A stretch of 64,000 nucleotides of DNA from Cinnamomum chago (GCA_038049695.1 CP142453.1:19906001-19970000), one strand, 5' to 3'; positions 48,871 through 60,383 are shown, counted from the stretch's first letter. The notes: a model not told the origin generated them from the letters alone. Numbers and translations: made by a program.

Positions 48871-49489
48871 CAATAACGTGTGGCAGGCTATCAGCCAGCA
48901 AAATGGGGTCATATGAACGAAGCAGCGGTTGAATGTTGACTTGATTTTGAGAAGAGAGACGTGAAGTTGGCCCCATGACATAGACGAGGCCCACTGATCA
49001 AATGTCATTGGCCACGGTGCACCTCATGTCCCTGTTTGATTGGACGTAACGTACGGGGTCCATGGCCTCAAGAAAAAATGTTCAGTCCCCACCTTCTCCA
49101 CCACATAAGTTTGAGAAGTTTTTGGATGGAAAAAGTCTACAGACCATCCAGACCCCGATGGGGGAGCCCCGACTGGGAGCCCGGGCCCGCCACCGGGGTT
49201 TGTAGCACCACTGTTTTGGATGTGATCGATACCAACTTTTACAAATGAGTCATGCTAGGGACCCAGTCTCCCTGTCAGCCTCCCTGGACTTTCCCTTTAC
49301 AAATTCATGCCCATTCACACTGACTTCTGTACTATGCTTTTGTCGTCTAATTCTAAATGTCCAGACGTAATAAGTTCGTGTTTCGTGACAGGTGAGGAAT
49401 TTTTAAAGAATCTTCATATTCATCCTTAGATTTTAGGATTTCTCCTTGAGAATTTGCGTAACAGGGGACTTTACAATGATATTAGTGTA

Positions 49490-49524
<35 letters not shown>

Positions 49525-51502
49525 CAAAGGGGAGGGGTACTACGTCATCAGTGGGTGAGTTTTCTTAATTTTAAGAAAAATACTTATAAAATCATACAAA
49601 ATTTTGGATTTAATGTGGGCCATGTCATTAGTCGGTGAGTTCTCTTTAACTTTGTAAGCTTTTGGATTTACTCACGTGATGGATTCTCATGTACATTACA
49701 TACTGCTATACTATTTATTACCTGACAAAATGAGCTTAGATCTGGCCCACCTTGATGCACGCTTGCATTCGCTAGGAGCATATGGACTATACATGTGATT
49801 GAGATCCACAAGGAGGGTCCCACATAATTATTGGTATGCAATTGTTGTTAGTTTCCATGCCTTTTGGTTTCTAATTGGCTACACAGCTTGCACTATAGAC
49901 CCTACATGTGAGATTGCTACTTCACAAAAGCATGAAGCCTAATTGAAGTGCCCCACCATATGCCATTTATCACATAAAAAACTCATGACACAATGATATG
50001 CAAGAAGCTATGAGATTTTCACCGAATGAAATCTTATAATAAATCTCTAAGCCCCACATGAGAAATTTTACTTCACAAAGGCTTGAAGTATACTTGAAGT
50101 GGCCAACCACATGCCATTGATCCATAGAAATTAACCTTGATTTAAGGAGGACCAAGGGAGTTAGATGATCAATGAGGAAACAAATAGGCCCAAAAAGAAA
50201 ATAATATGCATTTACGAATGCATATTATTAATCGTGCTAATTTCTTCTTTGAAATATTGCTAGATTTTATAATAAAAGAAATGCACTCCTTCGAATTGAA
50301 TTTAAGAAGGAATTGGAGTTATATATATTAAATTCCAAATGTCATCGATAATCATTAATGTTTAGTGGCAAAAACTTCATCAGTTTTTTTTTTATTCTTT
50401 TTTTCTCCACAAATAAGAAGATTGAAAAAGTTTTTTTTTTCTTTGAAAGAATTTTTCATAGATGAATAATATATCTAAAACTCAATATATTGATTTTGCT
50501 TGATGCATTTGCCATTGTGTTTTCTTGAGGTTCATTTATTGATTTTTAGCGATTCAACCTCATGAAATACTCACGTGAATGGATGATATATGTTATTTAT
50601 TATTTTTTTTAATTTTCTTATTGGTTCATGTTACCCATTATTTTGGGTTATTAAGAAAAAAATTTCTGTGTTCATTTCTCCATTGATTTTTTTTCCTAAA
50701 TAGGTATTGTTGGGACTACCCAAGCCATTTTTGAAATAATATATTTATATATTTATTTTATTTATCAATAATATTCTAAAGAAAATATTAAATTAAAAAA
50801 TATTTTTATTTTTAAGGCCTGGGATTAGCACGGGCTTTGTTACTAGTCAATGCATATAACCAAGGAAAGGTGTGCGCATGTAAGTTTGTAAAATTGAATA
50901 TTTCCAAATCTTATAGTGTTGATAAGACATGATAATCTTAGAATATAAAGATTTTCAGTAGTCCAAAGCCTCAAGAATTTACAATTGCTGAATGTGTGGG
51001 ATTTTCGAATTTTTCAAATCCTCATAAAAAAGACCAGTGAAGAATCTTTGAGAATTTGATTGCCAAATGTGACCTAAAATGGTTAAAAATGAGGACTTCA
51101 CAAGGATTAGCTCTTTTAAATGAAATGACTGAATCAAAACAATAATATAGAGAGACAGCCCTGCTCGACCTGATTGACTAATGTGTGGGCTCGGACTTGA
51201 CATGTTTAAGGTGGCTGGACTTGGGCCAGACACTTAAGCACTGTGTTCGGATTTGAATCAGGTATGAGTCTATGTTTCTAAAATTAGACTGGGCCTGAAT
51301 ATGCCTCATCCTGGCCCAACCCAGGCCATGTACACCCCTAAGAGCAAGTGCTGAGAGGATTAATTATATAGTTTTAGCCACCAATGGCCTAACCCACTGC
51401 ACAATTTTACGTTGTCAAGAAGTTGCAGGAAGTTGATATATATCTAGCCATCAACATTGTGAGGCCACTATCATACCTCCATCTAAGTGGGCCCCATCTC
51501 CT
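48871..51502. repeat. Segmental duplication, copy 2 (with insertion)
   Basis: Collinear with 30399-31511, from CAATAACGTGTGGCAGGC to AAGTGGGCCCCATC. It is longer because of a 1.36-kb insertion at 49492-50846 and a smaller extra GC-rich block of about 110 bp near 49113-49222. Copy 2 does not continue into NPF sequence, so the shared part ends where the NPF remnant starts in copy 1. Confidence 0.88.
49492..50846 (+). mobile_element. Helitron-like non-autonomous insertion
   Basis: A 1355-bp block present only in copy 2 of the duplication. It begins TC, followed by an AT run and AAGCAAAGGGGAGGGG, and ends GATTAGCACGGGCTTTGTTACTAG. The neighbouring host bases are A on the left and T on the right, and no target-site duplication is needed. 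TC...CTAG ends, a GC-rich hairpin-like segment near the 3' end (imperfect here) and insertion between A and T are Helitron traits. There is no helicase gene, so it would be non-autonomous. Confidence 0.55.
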
Positions 51503-52545
51503 TCAGCATATGTGGTTAAATAGCTTGGAGTTGAAAATTCAACCACATATGACAAAGAGGCCAGCCACATAAAACAACCCAACTGGGCCCCATTAGTCCA
51601 ATCCACTGGGCCACTGTGCAAACAAACCTCAAAAGTAGCTCCGGATCCGAAATGGACAATGTTTCTATTTAACAATTTCATTGATGTGGGCCCTCACATA
51701 CAAGTTCAAACAATTAACTAGAGATTAAAAAGGTAAACGGTGCCAGCTTAATTTGGATGATCACTTCCACACTGATCATTACTTTGATCCACCATATGTG
51801 GTTATGAGTAAACAAAATTAACAAGATTTTAGAATATAAAGTTGGATTATATGATTGTGTATTATATGCCCACACAAACATTCCAAGTTCTTTAAGAATT
51901 TGAGAAATGTCACATATCTTTTATAAAAGTTACATATGTTTTCGATAATAAGTATGGTGGATAAGTACTGTCTGCATCGTTATAATCAGAGTGGTCACCC
52001 AGTTTTTAGGCCAACATTACATCCTGTGTATTGTCACAAATATAAATTTGACATTCATTCATTTGTTACTAATTAATAGATTGAAGTCTAAAATATAATG
52101 TATTTTTTTGCCATCTCGCATAGTTTTATCCGGTGCATGTGAATATGATATTATATCATCGACTGTCTAGAATCTAGTGTCCCTCAAGCTCATGGCCTAA
52201 GACTACAACGCTAGGTGGGACTGGAGATACTCTGGGTTCTAAAAGAAATATGTGATGCATAGTAAAATCAATGAAGTTAAGGTGGATGCATCTAGGGAAT
52301 TGGATTATCCATTGGAGTTGATATTTTGCACCACTCCAATCTTATTTGGATCTCTAGGGAATTGGATTATCCATTGGAGTTGATATTTTGCTCCACTCCA
52401 ATCTTATTTGGATCTCTTTATTTCATGCTACCAAGTGTTATATATGTTTTTACTATAGATAGAAACTGGACAACATCTACTTGATAAAATTGCTCACGTG
52501 TAAAACAAGAGATCCGGATTGCTAGCAACTACCATCTTAACATTA
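51503..52545. other. Region downstream of the UGT gene
   Basis: No gene recognised. It contains a 62-bp tandem duplication at 52291-52414 and would hold the 3' end of the UGT transcript. An inverted pair CATATGTGGTTAAAT / TTCAACCACATATG occurs near 51508-51550. Confidence 0.5.
52291..52414. repeat. 62-bp direct tandem duplication
   Basis: Two adjacent units starting TCTAGGGAATTGGATTATCC at 52291 and 52353, nearly identical (one visible difference), so a recent duplication. Confidence 0.9.
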
Positions 52546-54522
52546 TTAAAATGTTAAGAGAAGATCTATGAGACTTTCCAATGATTTATGGGAAGAACCT
52601 CCTTTTCTCATGCAACCTTCAACATCCTCTTTCAGCCTCTTGATTCTCTCCCTCACCTCTTCACTCTCTTTCCCAACCATCAACCTCCTTATGCCCCTCT
52701 CTATCTCACCTCTCTCCAGTACCCTCTCCATTTCCACTCCCACCTTCAAAATCTCAGTCACCAACCTAGCATTCACCGGCTGGTCCCCAAAACAAGACCA
52801 ACAAAGCATAGGGACACCTTCACATATGCTTTCCAAAGTAGAATTCCAACCACAATGTGTCCAAAACCCTCCTACAGAAGGGTGGGACAGCACTTCCAGC
52901 TGTGGGGCCCACTTCACCACCAGACCCCTCCCTCTTGTCTTCTCTTCAAACCCTTCTGGCAGTTCAACCCACTCCACCCCACGAACTGAGCCCGGTCGAA
53001 CCACCCACAAGAACGGCTGCTCGCTGTTGGCTAGTCCCATAGCTATTTCTATTTCTTCTGCTTTGTCAATGGTAGCTAAGCTTCCAAAGCTCACATATAC
53101 GACCGAGTTTGGTGCTTTTCTGTCAAGCCAATTTATGCAACTGAGTTCCTGTTGATAGAGAATACAGATAAGGAAGGATTTGATAGTTAGCTACCTTTAA
53201 GATCTTTTAGGGGCTCTTTGGCAAATTCTCTTAGATAGTAAATCTATATTACTATTAGAGTTATTTTTTGAAAGATATATATTACTTTTGTCCCCTGTGC
53301 GCGGGGCTGTGGGGCCTACTCGGGTTCTGTAATTCATGGGGATGTGTGTGGTCCGCTCGAACGGGCCCACCGTCTGGCGCGCACTATGCACCTGGTTGAT
53401 AGTGATAGATCTGGATATGCAGACTCCAATACGTGGTTGGAGATTTATGTGCATTCCCGTGACTGGGAAGCTCATGGATCTCTTAACATATATGCAAATG
53501 GAGAGAATCCAGCACTAGGGCTCCCTTATCTTATATAAAGAAGTCTTAAAGAATCACACTTACTACTAGAGACTTTTTCGCCAAGAAACCCATATCAACT
53601 GTTCAAGTCTTATAGTAAGTGAGATTGTATTCTCTACAAGCCTTTATCCTCTTAATTTGAGATGGATATGTAGCATACGGGCCACACGATTTGCTACACA
53701 TAGGTGATAATCTCTTTATATTATACGGAGAGAGAATCTTTCATCATTATGATCAGATTAAATTGATATTATGAGGTGAAGTTCCCTTATCTCATTGTTC
53801 TCTTATATAAATAGGCCTTGTTCTCAATAAATCAAAGATGATTTGGATGAATTCGCTGTAGTTTTCACCTGTGTCAACAAGCTGCTAGAGCCCGAAGAGC
53901 CTGATGAGTGTCGATGGAGGGGAGCGATTGGGAAGACTGGAATTGGGTAATCTTGCCGAACTTTGGCTAGTGTGGCGTGTTCAAGGCACTCTGATGTGTT
54001 CCATATGATGGCTGAGGAGGCCTTTGCAGCATTGACAGTGACGGTTATTAATTCACAGACGGCATCTGGCTTGGAGGGGGAGAAGGCTGGTATGTCCTTG
54101 ATTCTAACTGGAAGCCCAGTGAGTAGTGTGGCTTCTGAGTCAGGAGCTGGTGAGAAACATTAGCGAGTTTGGATTGGAGTCTGTTAATATGAAAGAAAAT
54201 GCAAACAAAATAGTATGATGTATAAATGTTTTTAATACGTTAGATGAATGGGTTTCTAGTCAAACAAACTATGGTCTTCTTTTTGCTTAATCAAACAAAT
54301 TGTAGCTGAACAGCATAAGTACCGCGCAGTCTTTTCAAACATTAATGGTTGGAGCAGTCATAAATCATCATTTAGCGTCCGATCATTAGAAAGATCAGAG
54401 TTGGACCCTGATGTTTGTTTGCATGTAATTAAATACATAAGAATTTATGGTAAAATGACTTCCAACAAGGAATCATAAATATGGGTATTAGGGTGCCGGC
54501 TAGGTATTCATTTGTCATCTCC

Positions 54523-54553
54523 TTTATTATTATTATTATTATTATTATTATTG
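54523..54553. repeat. TTA microsatellite
   Basis: About ten TTA/ATT units in the UGT intron region. Confidence 0.9.
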
Positions 54554-54800
54554 CTATTTCTTTCATCTCCCTTTTAATTTATTTTCCAATAAAGGGGATG
54601 TAAGTTGATGGTCATTAATGAATCTTCACCTTTGTCTCTTCAATTTTAGTCACTTCTAAGAATATATATATTTTTTTAAAATTCTTACAAAAGCGATTTT
54701 ATGTAAATAAAATGAAAACTGTCTTGGAAATTATTCAGAAAATAAAAAGCTGCTCATCTTTAGTTTTAGTTGTTTAATGTTGATATGATATAAATAAAAT

Positions 54801-54953
54801 AGCAAAATAGAATGTAAAGGTAGTGAGGATGTATCGAATTAAGTCCATAGTAGCAAAATAGAATGTAAAGGTAGTGAGGATGTATCGAATTAAGTCCATA
54901 GTAGCAAAATAGAATGTAAAGGTAGTGAGGATGTATCGAATTAAGTCCATAGA
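54801..54953. repeat. 51-bp tandem repeat, three identical units
   Basis: Units start at 54801, 54852 and 54903 (AGCAAAATAGAATGTAAAGG...). All three look identical, which implies recent amplification. As 51 is a multiple of three, a minus-strand frame remains open with a 17-residue repeat, but there is no sign that it is a gene. Confidence 0.95.
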
Positions 54954-55807
54954 ATATCAATATCAATCACATGACTGAAACATTTATGGCAGGTTTGTGC
55001 AATGAGAGAATTTCATGTTCAGTGGACCCTTTCTACTATAAAGAAGAATTTTGCTTTCCTACCTCCCTATAGGAGCTTGAAATCCTCTCTTACGGTGAAA
55101 AATCAGTTCATTTTTTCTTATACATGCACAGAAATGTATTATACGAAACAACAAAAAAAAAGTAGTCCGCCCACAATAAATTAGAGTGACTTTTCTCTCT
55201 ATTGCTGAATCCTCTCGTTGCGCAAGTATGCCTTTGACATACCTTGACCGGTTAAGTATCCCTTTTCATATAAAAGGGGTACGGAAGCAATTGTGACGAA
55301 CGACAAGGCATTATTGGTTCGCAAGATGACTCGCGGAAGACCAAAATGAGCTGAAACTGATAGTGTGAAGTGCATAAGATCATCGGAGATGATGCATCGA
55401 ATCGGGTCTTTCGAGTTGTCCATCACCATTTGAGCCAATAGATGGTGAAACGGCGCCTCACAGTTAGTGTTGATGGCTGAAATCAGTTCTACTAAATCCT
55501 CAGTGGCAGTTTGCGCGTCTGATAACCCATCTGGTATGGCTAGAAAGTTGAAGTGTGGGTAGTTTGAAGGGTTTGGGGAGTTGAACTGTGTGTGAATTAT
55601 GGTGATGGTAAAGCCTCTTGAGTGTAGAAGGGTGGCTAGTTGCATCATGGGATTGATATGTCCTTGAAATGGACTTGGGAAGAGCACCAGGTGATGGCCA
55701 TCCTGCCGCTGCTTCTCTTCTTCTGGCCTTGAAACTGAGTTGGGTTTTTCAATAGCCATTCAATATGTAAGCTTTTGCGATGCAAATGAGCAAGTTGCTC
55801 TTAGTGC

Positions 55808-55815
55808 TATAAATA
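55808..55815 (-). promoter_or_regulatory. Possible TATA box of the UGT gene
   Basis: TATTTATA on the minus strand (TATAAATA on the plus strand), about 50 bp upstream of the start codon at 55759. This would give a short leader of about 20 bases. Confidence 0.45.
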
Positions 55816-55819
55816 GATA

Positions 55820-56826
55820 TTAGAAATGTGATGTTTTCTGTTGGTACTCCTTAGATTTTGATTTCGGATATTCTAATCATGTCTAACAGCCCAACTGTAG
55901 ATACGGTTAGACCATTAATCAAGGCAATAAGAATGGATGAGAAATATTAAAATAGTGAATTATATAACATCATCTTTCATTGAGAGCTAACAAATTAAAA
56001 TTAAGCTGTTTTTTCAAAATAATTTATGTTTATAGGATCATTGTCAGGATCGTTTTCTAGTAAGATTTGACATATTTGTCTTAGAAGACATAAAATTTGC
56101 TACCAGTTCATTGAGCTTCTGTATCAGACTATGGACTCAGTCTCATCTGTTTGGAGCTTTTGAAGGCATTTATATATAAAATGACAATAAAGAACAAACC
56201 GTGCCCACGTCATCATGATGTAATTCTGGGTTATGTTTTCTACGCTTTTGGTTGATGGGCTTGTTTGGCAACTCTACTAATAGAGTCAAATCTTTACTTT
56301 ACTCAATTCCATTAGTAAATCCCCAAAGCATGCTAGGAAAACTCTTCTTCCTTGCAAAAACCTTTATTTCTTATAGTTACTGCTTTTTCTCCCCTTTGTT
56401 TCTCGTTGAACTGGTTCTTGCTCTCTACGTACTTAAACATCATGTGTATTAATTACAATGGAAACAAAGCCAAGTTATCTAACTAGCAGCTTGTTTCGAC
56501 TTAAATGAGTTGGGGTTAGAATTGTTTGACCAAACTGATCATGATATCTAATATTTCTCTCATGGCCATTTCATGCATCCAAATGGCCCTAATAAAAGAG
56601 GTGCCTTTCAAGAACACAAACACACTATAACACAAAAGTGATCCCATTTTTTTTCCATTTTTAGGCTTGAGAGACTTGAACTCACTCATGTAGGGCAATG
56701 TTTGGCATGCGGTGAGGTGTATCTGAAATAATGATTTTGTACAAAATCGACGAAGGATCCCAAAGATTTGATTGTCAAACTTTTACATGATTTCATATAT
56801 TTTAGAGTGGAATGATACATTATCAA
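55820..56826. other. Intergenic region upstream of the UGT gene
   Basis: No gene recognised. The words GGGCTTGTTTGGCAACTCTAC near 56257 resemble one end of a Tourist-like MITE, but no partner end was found. Otherwise unremarkable A/T-rich DNA. Confidence 0.5.
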
Positions 56827-57009
56827 GGGAAATTTTCAAGTGCATTTATCTCTCACTATAGGGTGAGAGACACTTCCATAATTGAAAATTTTCAAATACA
56901 AAAGTTATTTTTCAAGTACATAGGGTGAGATACACTTTCTTGTCTTCGTGTGTAAAAAGGAAAGTGTCTCTCGTCCTATGATGAGGGATAGAAGCACTTG
57001 AAACTTCCC
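56827..57009. mobile_element. Mutator-like MITE, 183 bp
   Basis: Terminal inverted repeats of about 50 bp (GGGAAATTTTCAAGTGC... on the left; the right end read in reverse is GGGAAGTTTCAAGTGC...). The flanks are a perfect 9-bp duplication CATTATCAA (56818-56826 and 57010-57018). Nine-base duplications and long inverted repeats point to the Mutator superfamily. The centre holds a third partial copy of the repeat (TTTTTCAAGTACATAGGGTG). No coding capacity. Confidence 0.88.
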
Positions 57010-57597
57010 CATTATCAATATATAAGAAGTCACTCTTAAAATAAATAAATTAAAAAAAAAAGAAGGTCAACCATAAGATCAGACCCATGCCTATGTAATG
57101 TATGTATTTGAACATGAAACACTTGCTGCCATCTGTGCCTGCCAAATTGAGCATCTGTCGGCCCACCGGTCATGATCTTAGGATTTAGATCATGCCCATG
57201 TACTATCTGGGCTTGTCAAAGCCAATGTCAACTTCGGACGTGGACCTTCCTTGTGCTTACATTGGATGTTTTGTCCAACGATAGAATCTCGGACGGCCCA
57301 TGCATGCATGCATGGGGGCAATTTCTGGAGCCCACCTGACCTGAAGACCATGAGAATCAAGATCGGTAAGAAGATGAATTGATCCAATATGGACTACGTT
57401 GGGCCAAATATCATTACCATCAAATAACGCCAAAACCTAGATTTGACAGAAAAAGGGTGAGGCAAATGATAACCGAGCAATGGTTCTCATCTGAATATTT
57501 CTTAATTATATATAACTCCAATAAAGTCATCCATATCCTTCCAGTACATTCAATTTTGAAATAACTAGATTAGCAAAGCTTAACTTGACTATTGCAA

Positions 57598-57786
57598 GCC
57601 CACCTTGGTGATGGTGCATTGGCATGAGACTTGGGTTTGTTAGGGAAGGTCTTGTGTTCGATTCTCACTCCCAGCTTTATTCGAAGGGTGTGTATGTGGG
57701 GGCGGGCACTTCTCTAGAAGGAATGATCTTGTCGGGTAAACAACACGGGAAACCTTTGTTAGAAAAAAGAAAAGAAAACGAAAAAA
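57598..57786 (+). mobile_element. tRNA-derived SINE
   Basis: About 160 bp of body followed by an A-rich tail (AAAAAAGAAAAGAAAACG...). It has a pol III box A-like word (TTGGCATGAGACTTGGG) and a box B-like word (GTGTTCGATTCTC). The flanks are a 13-bp duplication with one mismatch (TTGACTATTGCAA at 57585-57597, TTGATTATTGCAA at 57787-57799). Together these define a SINE. Confidence 0.88.
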
Positions 57787-58668
57787 TTGATTATTGCAAA
57801 AACAAACAGAGAACACGTTAGGAAGGGAAAGGGGAAGAGAAATGGAAGAAGAAAATGATACTTAATTAGGAGTTCAACTAGAGATGATATGATAAGACTG
57901 TATCTAAACCCGTGCTGATAAAATGCAAAAACAGATATAATTTTTAGAGATTTGAACACATAACCTCTCACTCCTTGGAATTTTTAAAAAAGATGCTGAC
58001 CACATCATATAATGTTTTTTTTTTTTTTAATAATCTTGTAAAAAAAAAGTGTCGAAATTGTTACAGATAGGGAGGGGCGCCTTACCCACATGGGATATCA
58101 AATATCTAATTCATGTCATAGGTGCAACATGGAATCACTTGTATCACTCAAATTGTAGTAGAAAAACTTGGCAAGACACATGACCTCATTTTATTCTTAA
58201 AGTGCTTAATTTTTTGACTCGGTGGAGTTAGCTTTAGATTTATCCATTCCATTTTTATTTATTTTATTTTTTATTAATTTAAATTTAAAGAGTTATTATT
58301 TTTCTCCTTTTCTATATATATTTCAATCATGTTTTTATAAGAAATAAATCTAATGGTGGGCCCAATAGAATGTAAAATTAAATTTCCCCTTCAGAGAATT
58401 ATACAAGTACTACAAATATGTGTCTTTAGACTTTAAAATTTTAGGCATATGTCAATACTTGTATTTATTTATTTATTTATTTTTACTTCTATATTTTGGA
58501 AATTTATAATTACTACAACTACAGAATCTTTTCACTTTCTAATTTTATTTGTTGTTATTAATCTTATAAAGAATATTTTTTTTATTCGGCAACTTTCATC
58601 TTAATTTAATATTAGTTTTTTTATATAATTTAAGGTGAGTTTTGCAGTCAATACCATCTTCCCTTGAG

Positions 58669-58826
58669 TTTGAGGAATCGAATGTTAAGTCTACTAGTGT
58701 TATCACCTAGGGGCCATAGGGGTGTTTACCCAGCTTTCTTCTGGGCCCGGAAGATTTAGTCCAACCCAAAGGATTGGAAACCCTTTTATAGCAAAAAAAA
58801 AAAAAAAAAGAAGAAAAAAGAAAAAA
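58669..58826 (+). mobile_element. Second retroposed SINE-like sequence
   Basis: About 120 bp ending in a long A-rich tail (58794-58826), flanked by a 16-bp duplication with one mismatch (ACCATCTTCCCTTGAG at 58653-58668, ACCATCTTCCCCTGAG at 58827-58842). A GGAATCGAATG word at the left end could be a box B. If so, the copy is truncated at its 5' end. It differs from the SINE at 57598. Confidence 0.75.
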
Positions 58827-58842
58827 ACCATCTTCCCCTGAG

Positions 58843-59450
58843 CCAAAGCATATTAGAACATGCATGGATCGGGATAGAGCAGCACGAGAAAAAGAGCAAA
58901 AACTGGGAGAGCTGCAGCCTAAAAAGGGCCCTGCGAAAAAGGGAGGAAACAAAAAAGAACAGCCACTGCAACTGCAAGGCAACAAACTGGGCAATAAAGA
59001 GAGCCCGAGGGAAAACAAGAAGACCCAAGCATGGGCAAGGCAACCCAGAACAGATCTACCAAACCCAGCTGGAATCAACCCAACACAGCAAAAGCAGCTG
59101 GAGAGCAGCAGGGCACAGCACCAGCTATAAAAGGCAGGGAAGAAAGGAAAGTGTGGGAGCAAAAGACTGGCACCATATCATTCCAAACCAAGGACAAGGG
59201 ATCGAGAGAGGACAGCAGCAACTCAGCCTCATTACCTAATTGCAACGGCCAGCACAAGCAAACAACAAAGCAGCAAGACAAGGGAGAGCTGGGGACCAAT
59301 AAGCCGAAGGAAGCCACAGCAAGCAAGCTGAATATTCTATAATAGTATCGGTAGTGTGATGATGTTGTGGACAACAATTGCATTGCTATTTCTAAGTTTG
59401 ATGAAATGCGACATGTTGTTGGGGTTGCCCCATCAGCAGTCATTATAACG
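58843..59450. other. Purine-rich stretch with overlapping open frames, unidentified
   Basis: The plus strand is strongly rich in A and G. Two overlapping frames give Lys/Gln/Pro-rich peptides without a domain I recognise, and the opposite strand gives Leu/Ser/Cys-rich frames. Such asymmetry is typical of transposon leaders, but no terminal repeats were found. I do not call a gene. Confidence 0.35.
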
Positions 59451-60383
59451 GTTTAATGTACGGCTATGATGGAGGAGGATTTTCACTTAAAGAGCAAACT
59501 GCATAATTAGCATGCAGTTTGGATCGTGGGGCCCACTTAGATCCATTCCTATCATTTGGATTGGATGGATAGAAAGATCTCTTTATGGATAAGGAAGTCA
59601 TGCAAACAACCAGCACATCAGATTATCCTAGCCTTAAGCTATCTTTTAACAACAGATTTTTTAGATTCGATCCGAGGGTGATTGAGGGTTGTTCATGGAC
59701 ATAAAATTCAAAAGGAATGCATATTACAAGAGGGTAAGAGAGTGAAAAGAGTTGTACTGATCAAATACAGACAAAAGTGCACCCATAGAGTAGGACTGCT
59801 ACAATTTGCTTGTAAGAGAGAATTCTGCTGCTGGATGGCCAAAATAAAAACTAATGGATGGATCAACTCATATATTACATCCAGATCCACACCCATTAGC
59901 ATACTTCGACGAGTGTGGCCCAGCCGTCATGCAATTTGGTCTAAATTTTGTTGTGCATTTCACATAATTAGAGCAAGTGCTGAGAGGATCGAATATTTAC
60001 TAGTTTGATCACTCGTGCTTAAAACATGGGCATATTTATGAATTAAAAAATAAAAATTAGTTATTGTAATATTGGTTGGGGTCGGAGTTTTAAGAATATA
60101 ATTGGAGAAAAAACTATAATAAAACAATGTAAGTTTTATGTAAAGTAAGAAACTAATACAAATTTAAGGTGAATTGAAAGTTGCCAACATTAAAAGAAAA
60201 GGCATTTTTCATATATTTAGAAATAGGTAACGAAATCAATAAATAGGTCCCGTCGGTTTTTCTATTAATATTCTCAATCATTGAAATCCCTATATATTGT
60301 AAACATACATATTTATATGAAAGATTAATCTCATATAAGAAAATTTGTGAATAATATAATATATATATATATTTATATATATA
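59451..60383. other. Intergenic DNA, nothing recognised
   Basis: A/T-rich sequence. The word AGAGCAAGTGCTGAGAGGAT near 59971 also occurs in both copies of the segmental duplication (near 31352 and 51340). The short frames have no recognisable domain. Confidence 0.5.

Larger units (their letters stand above)
53190..55242. other. Intron/insertion region inside the UGT gene
   Basis: Two kilobases where one intron and the missing part of exon 2 should be. No UGT motif is found here. It contains a GC-richer block (53280-53480), sequence with two TATA-like motifs (53532 and 53813) that could be an LTR remnant, a TTA microsatellite (about 54523-54553) and a 51-bp triple tandem repeat. The end facing exon 2 starts GGGGCTCTTTGGCAAA, which resembles a MITE end. 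No terminal repeats could be paired with confidence. Confidence 0.45.
52546..55759 (-). pseudogene. UGT76-like glycosyltransferase gene lacking its central part
   Basis: A family-1 UDP-glycosyltransferase, which would transfer sugar from UDP-sugar to a small molecule in the cytosol. Exon 1 (55759-55243) starts MAIEKPNSVS and contains FPSPFQGHINPMMQLA with the likely catalytic His, then IPDGLSD and CIISDD with the likely activating Asp. It ends GYLTGQ before a GTATGT donor, the usual UGT76 intron place. The C-terminal exon (about 53180-52546) has ELSCINWLDRKAPNSVVYVS, then WAPQLEVLSHPSVGGFWTHC and GWNSTLESICEGVP, the PSPG sugar-donor box ending FGDQ, and a normal C-terminus. About 75-85 residues expected between GYLTGQ and LYQQELSC (the LEEPVPE... 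to FPIGP part) are not found in the 2 kb between, which contains repeats. It is therefore most likely a pseudogene, though both remaining exons are open. The start is the first Met in frame, with a TATA motif about 50 bp upstream. Confidence 0.85.

Noticed and set aside
51451-51681. Minus-strand 76-residue frame next to the duplication
   Set aside because: Partly within the non-coding segmental duplication, not kept in the other copy.
58707-59162. Cys/Leu/Phe-rich 151-residue minus-strand frame
   Set aside because: It mirrors the purine-rich plus strand and contains poly-A complement; no domain and no supporting signals.
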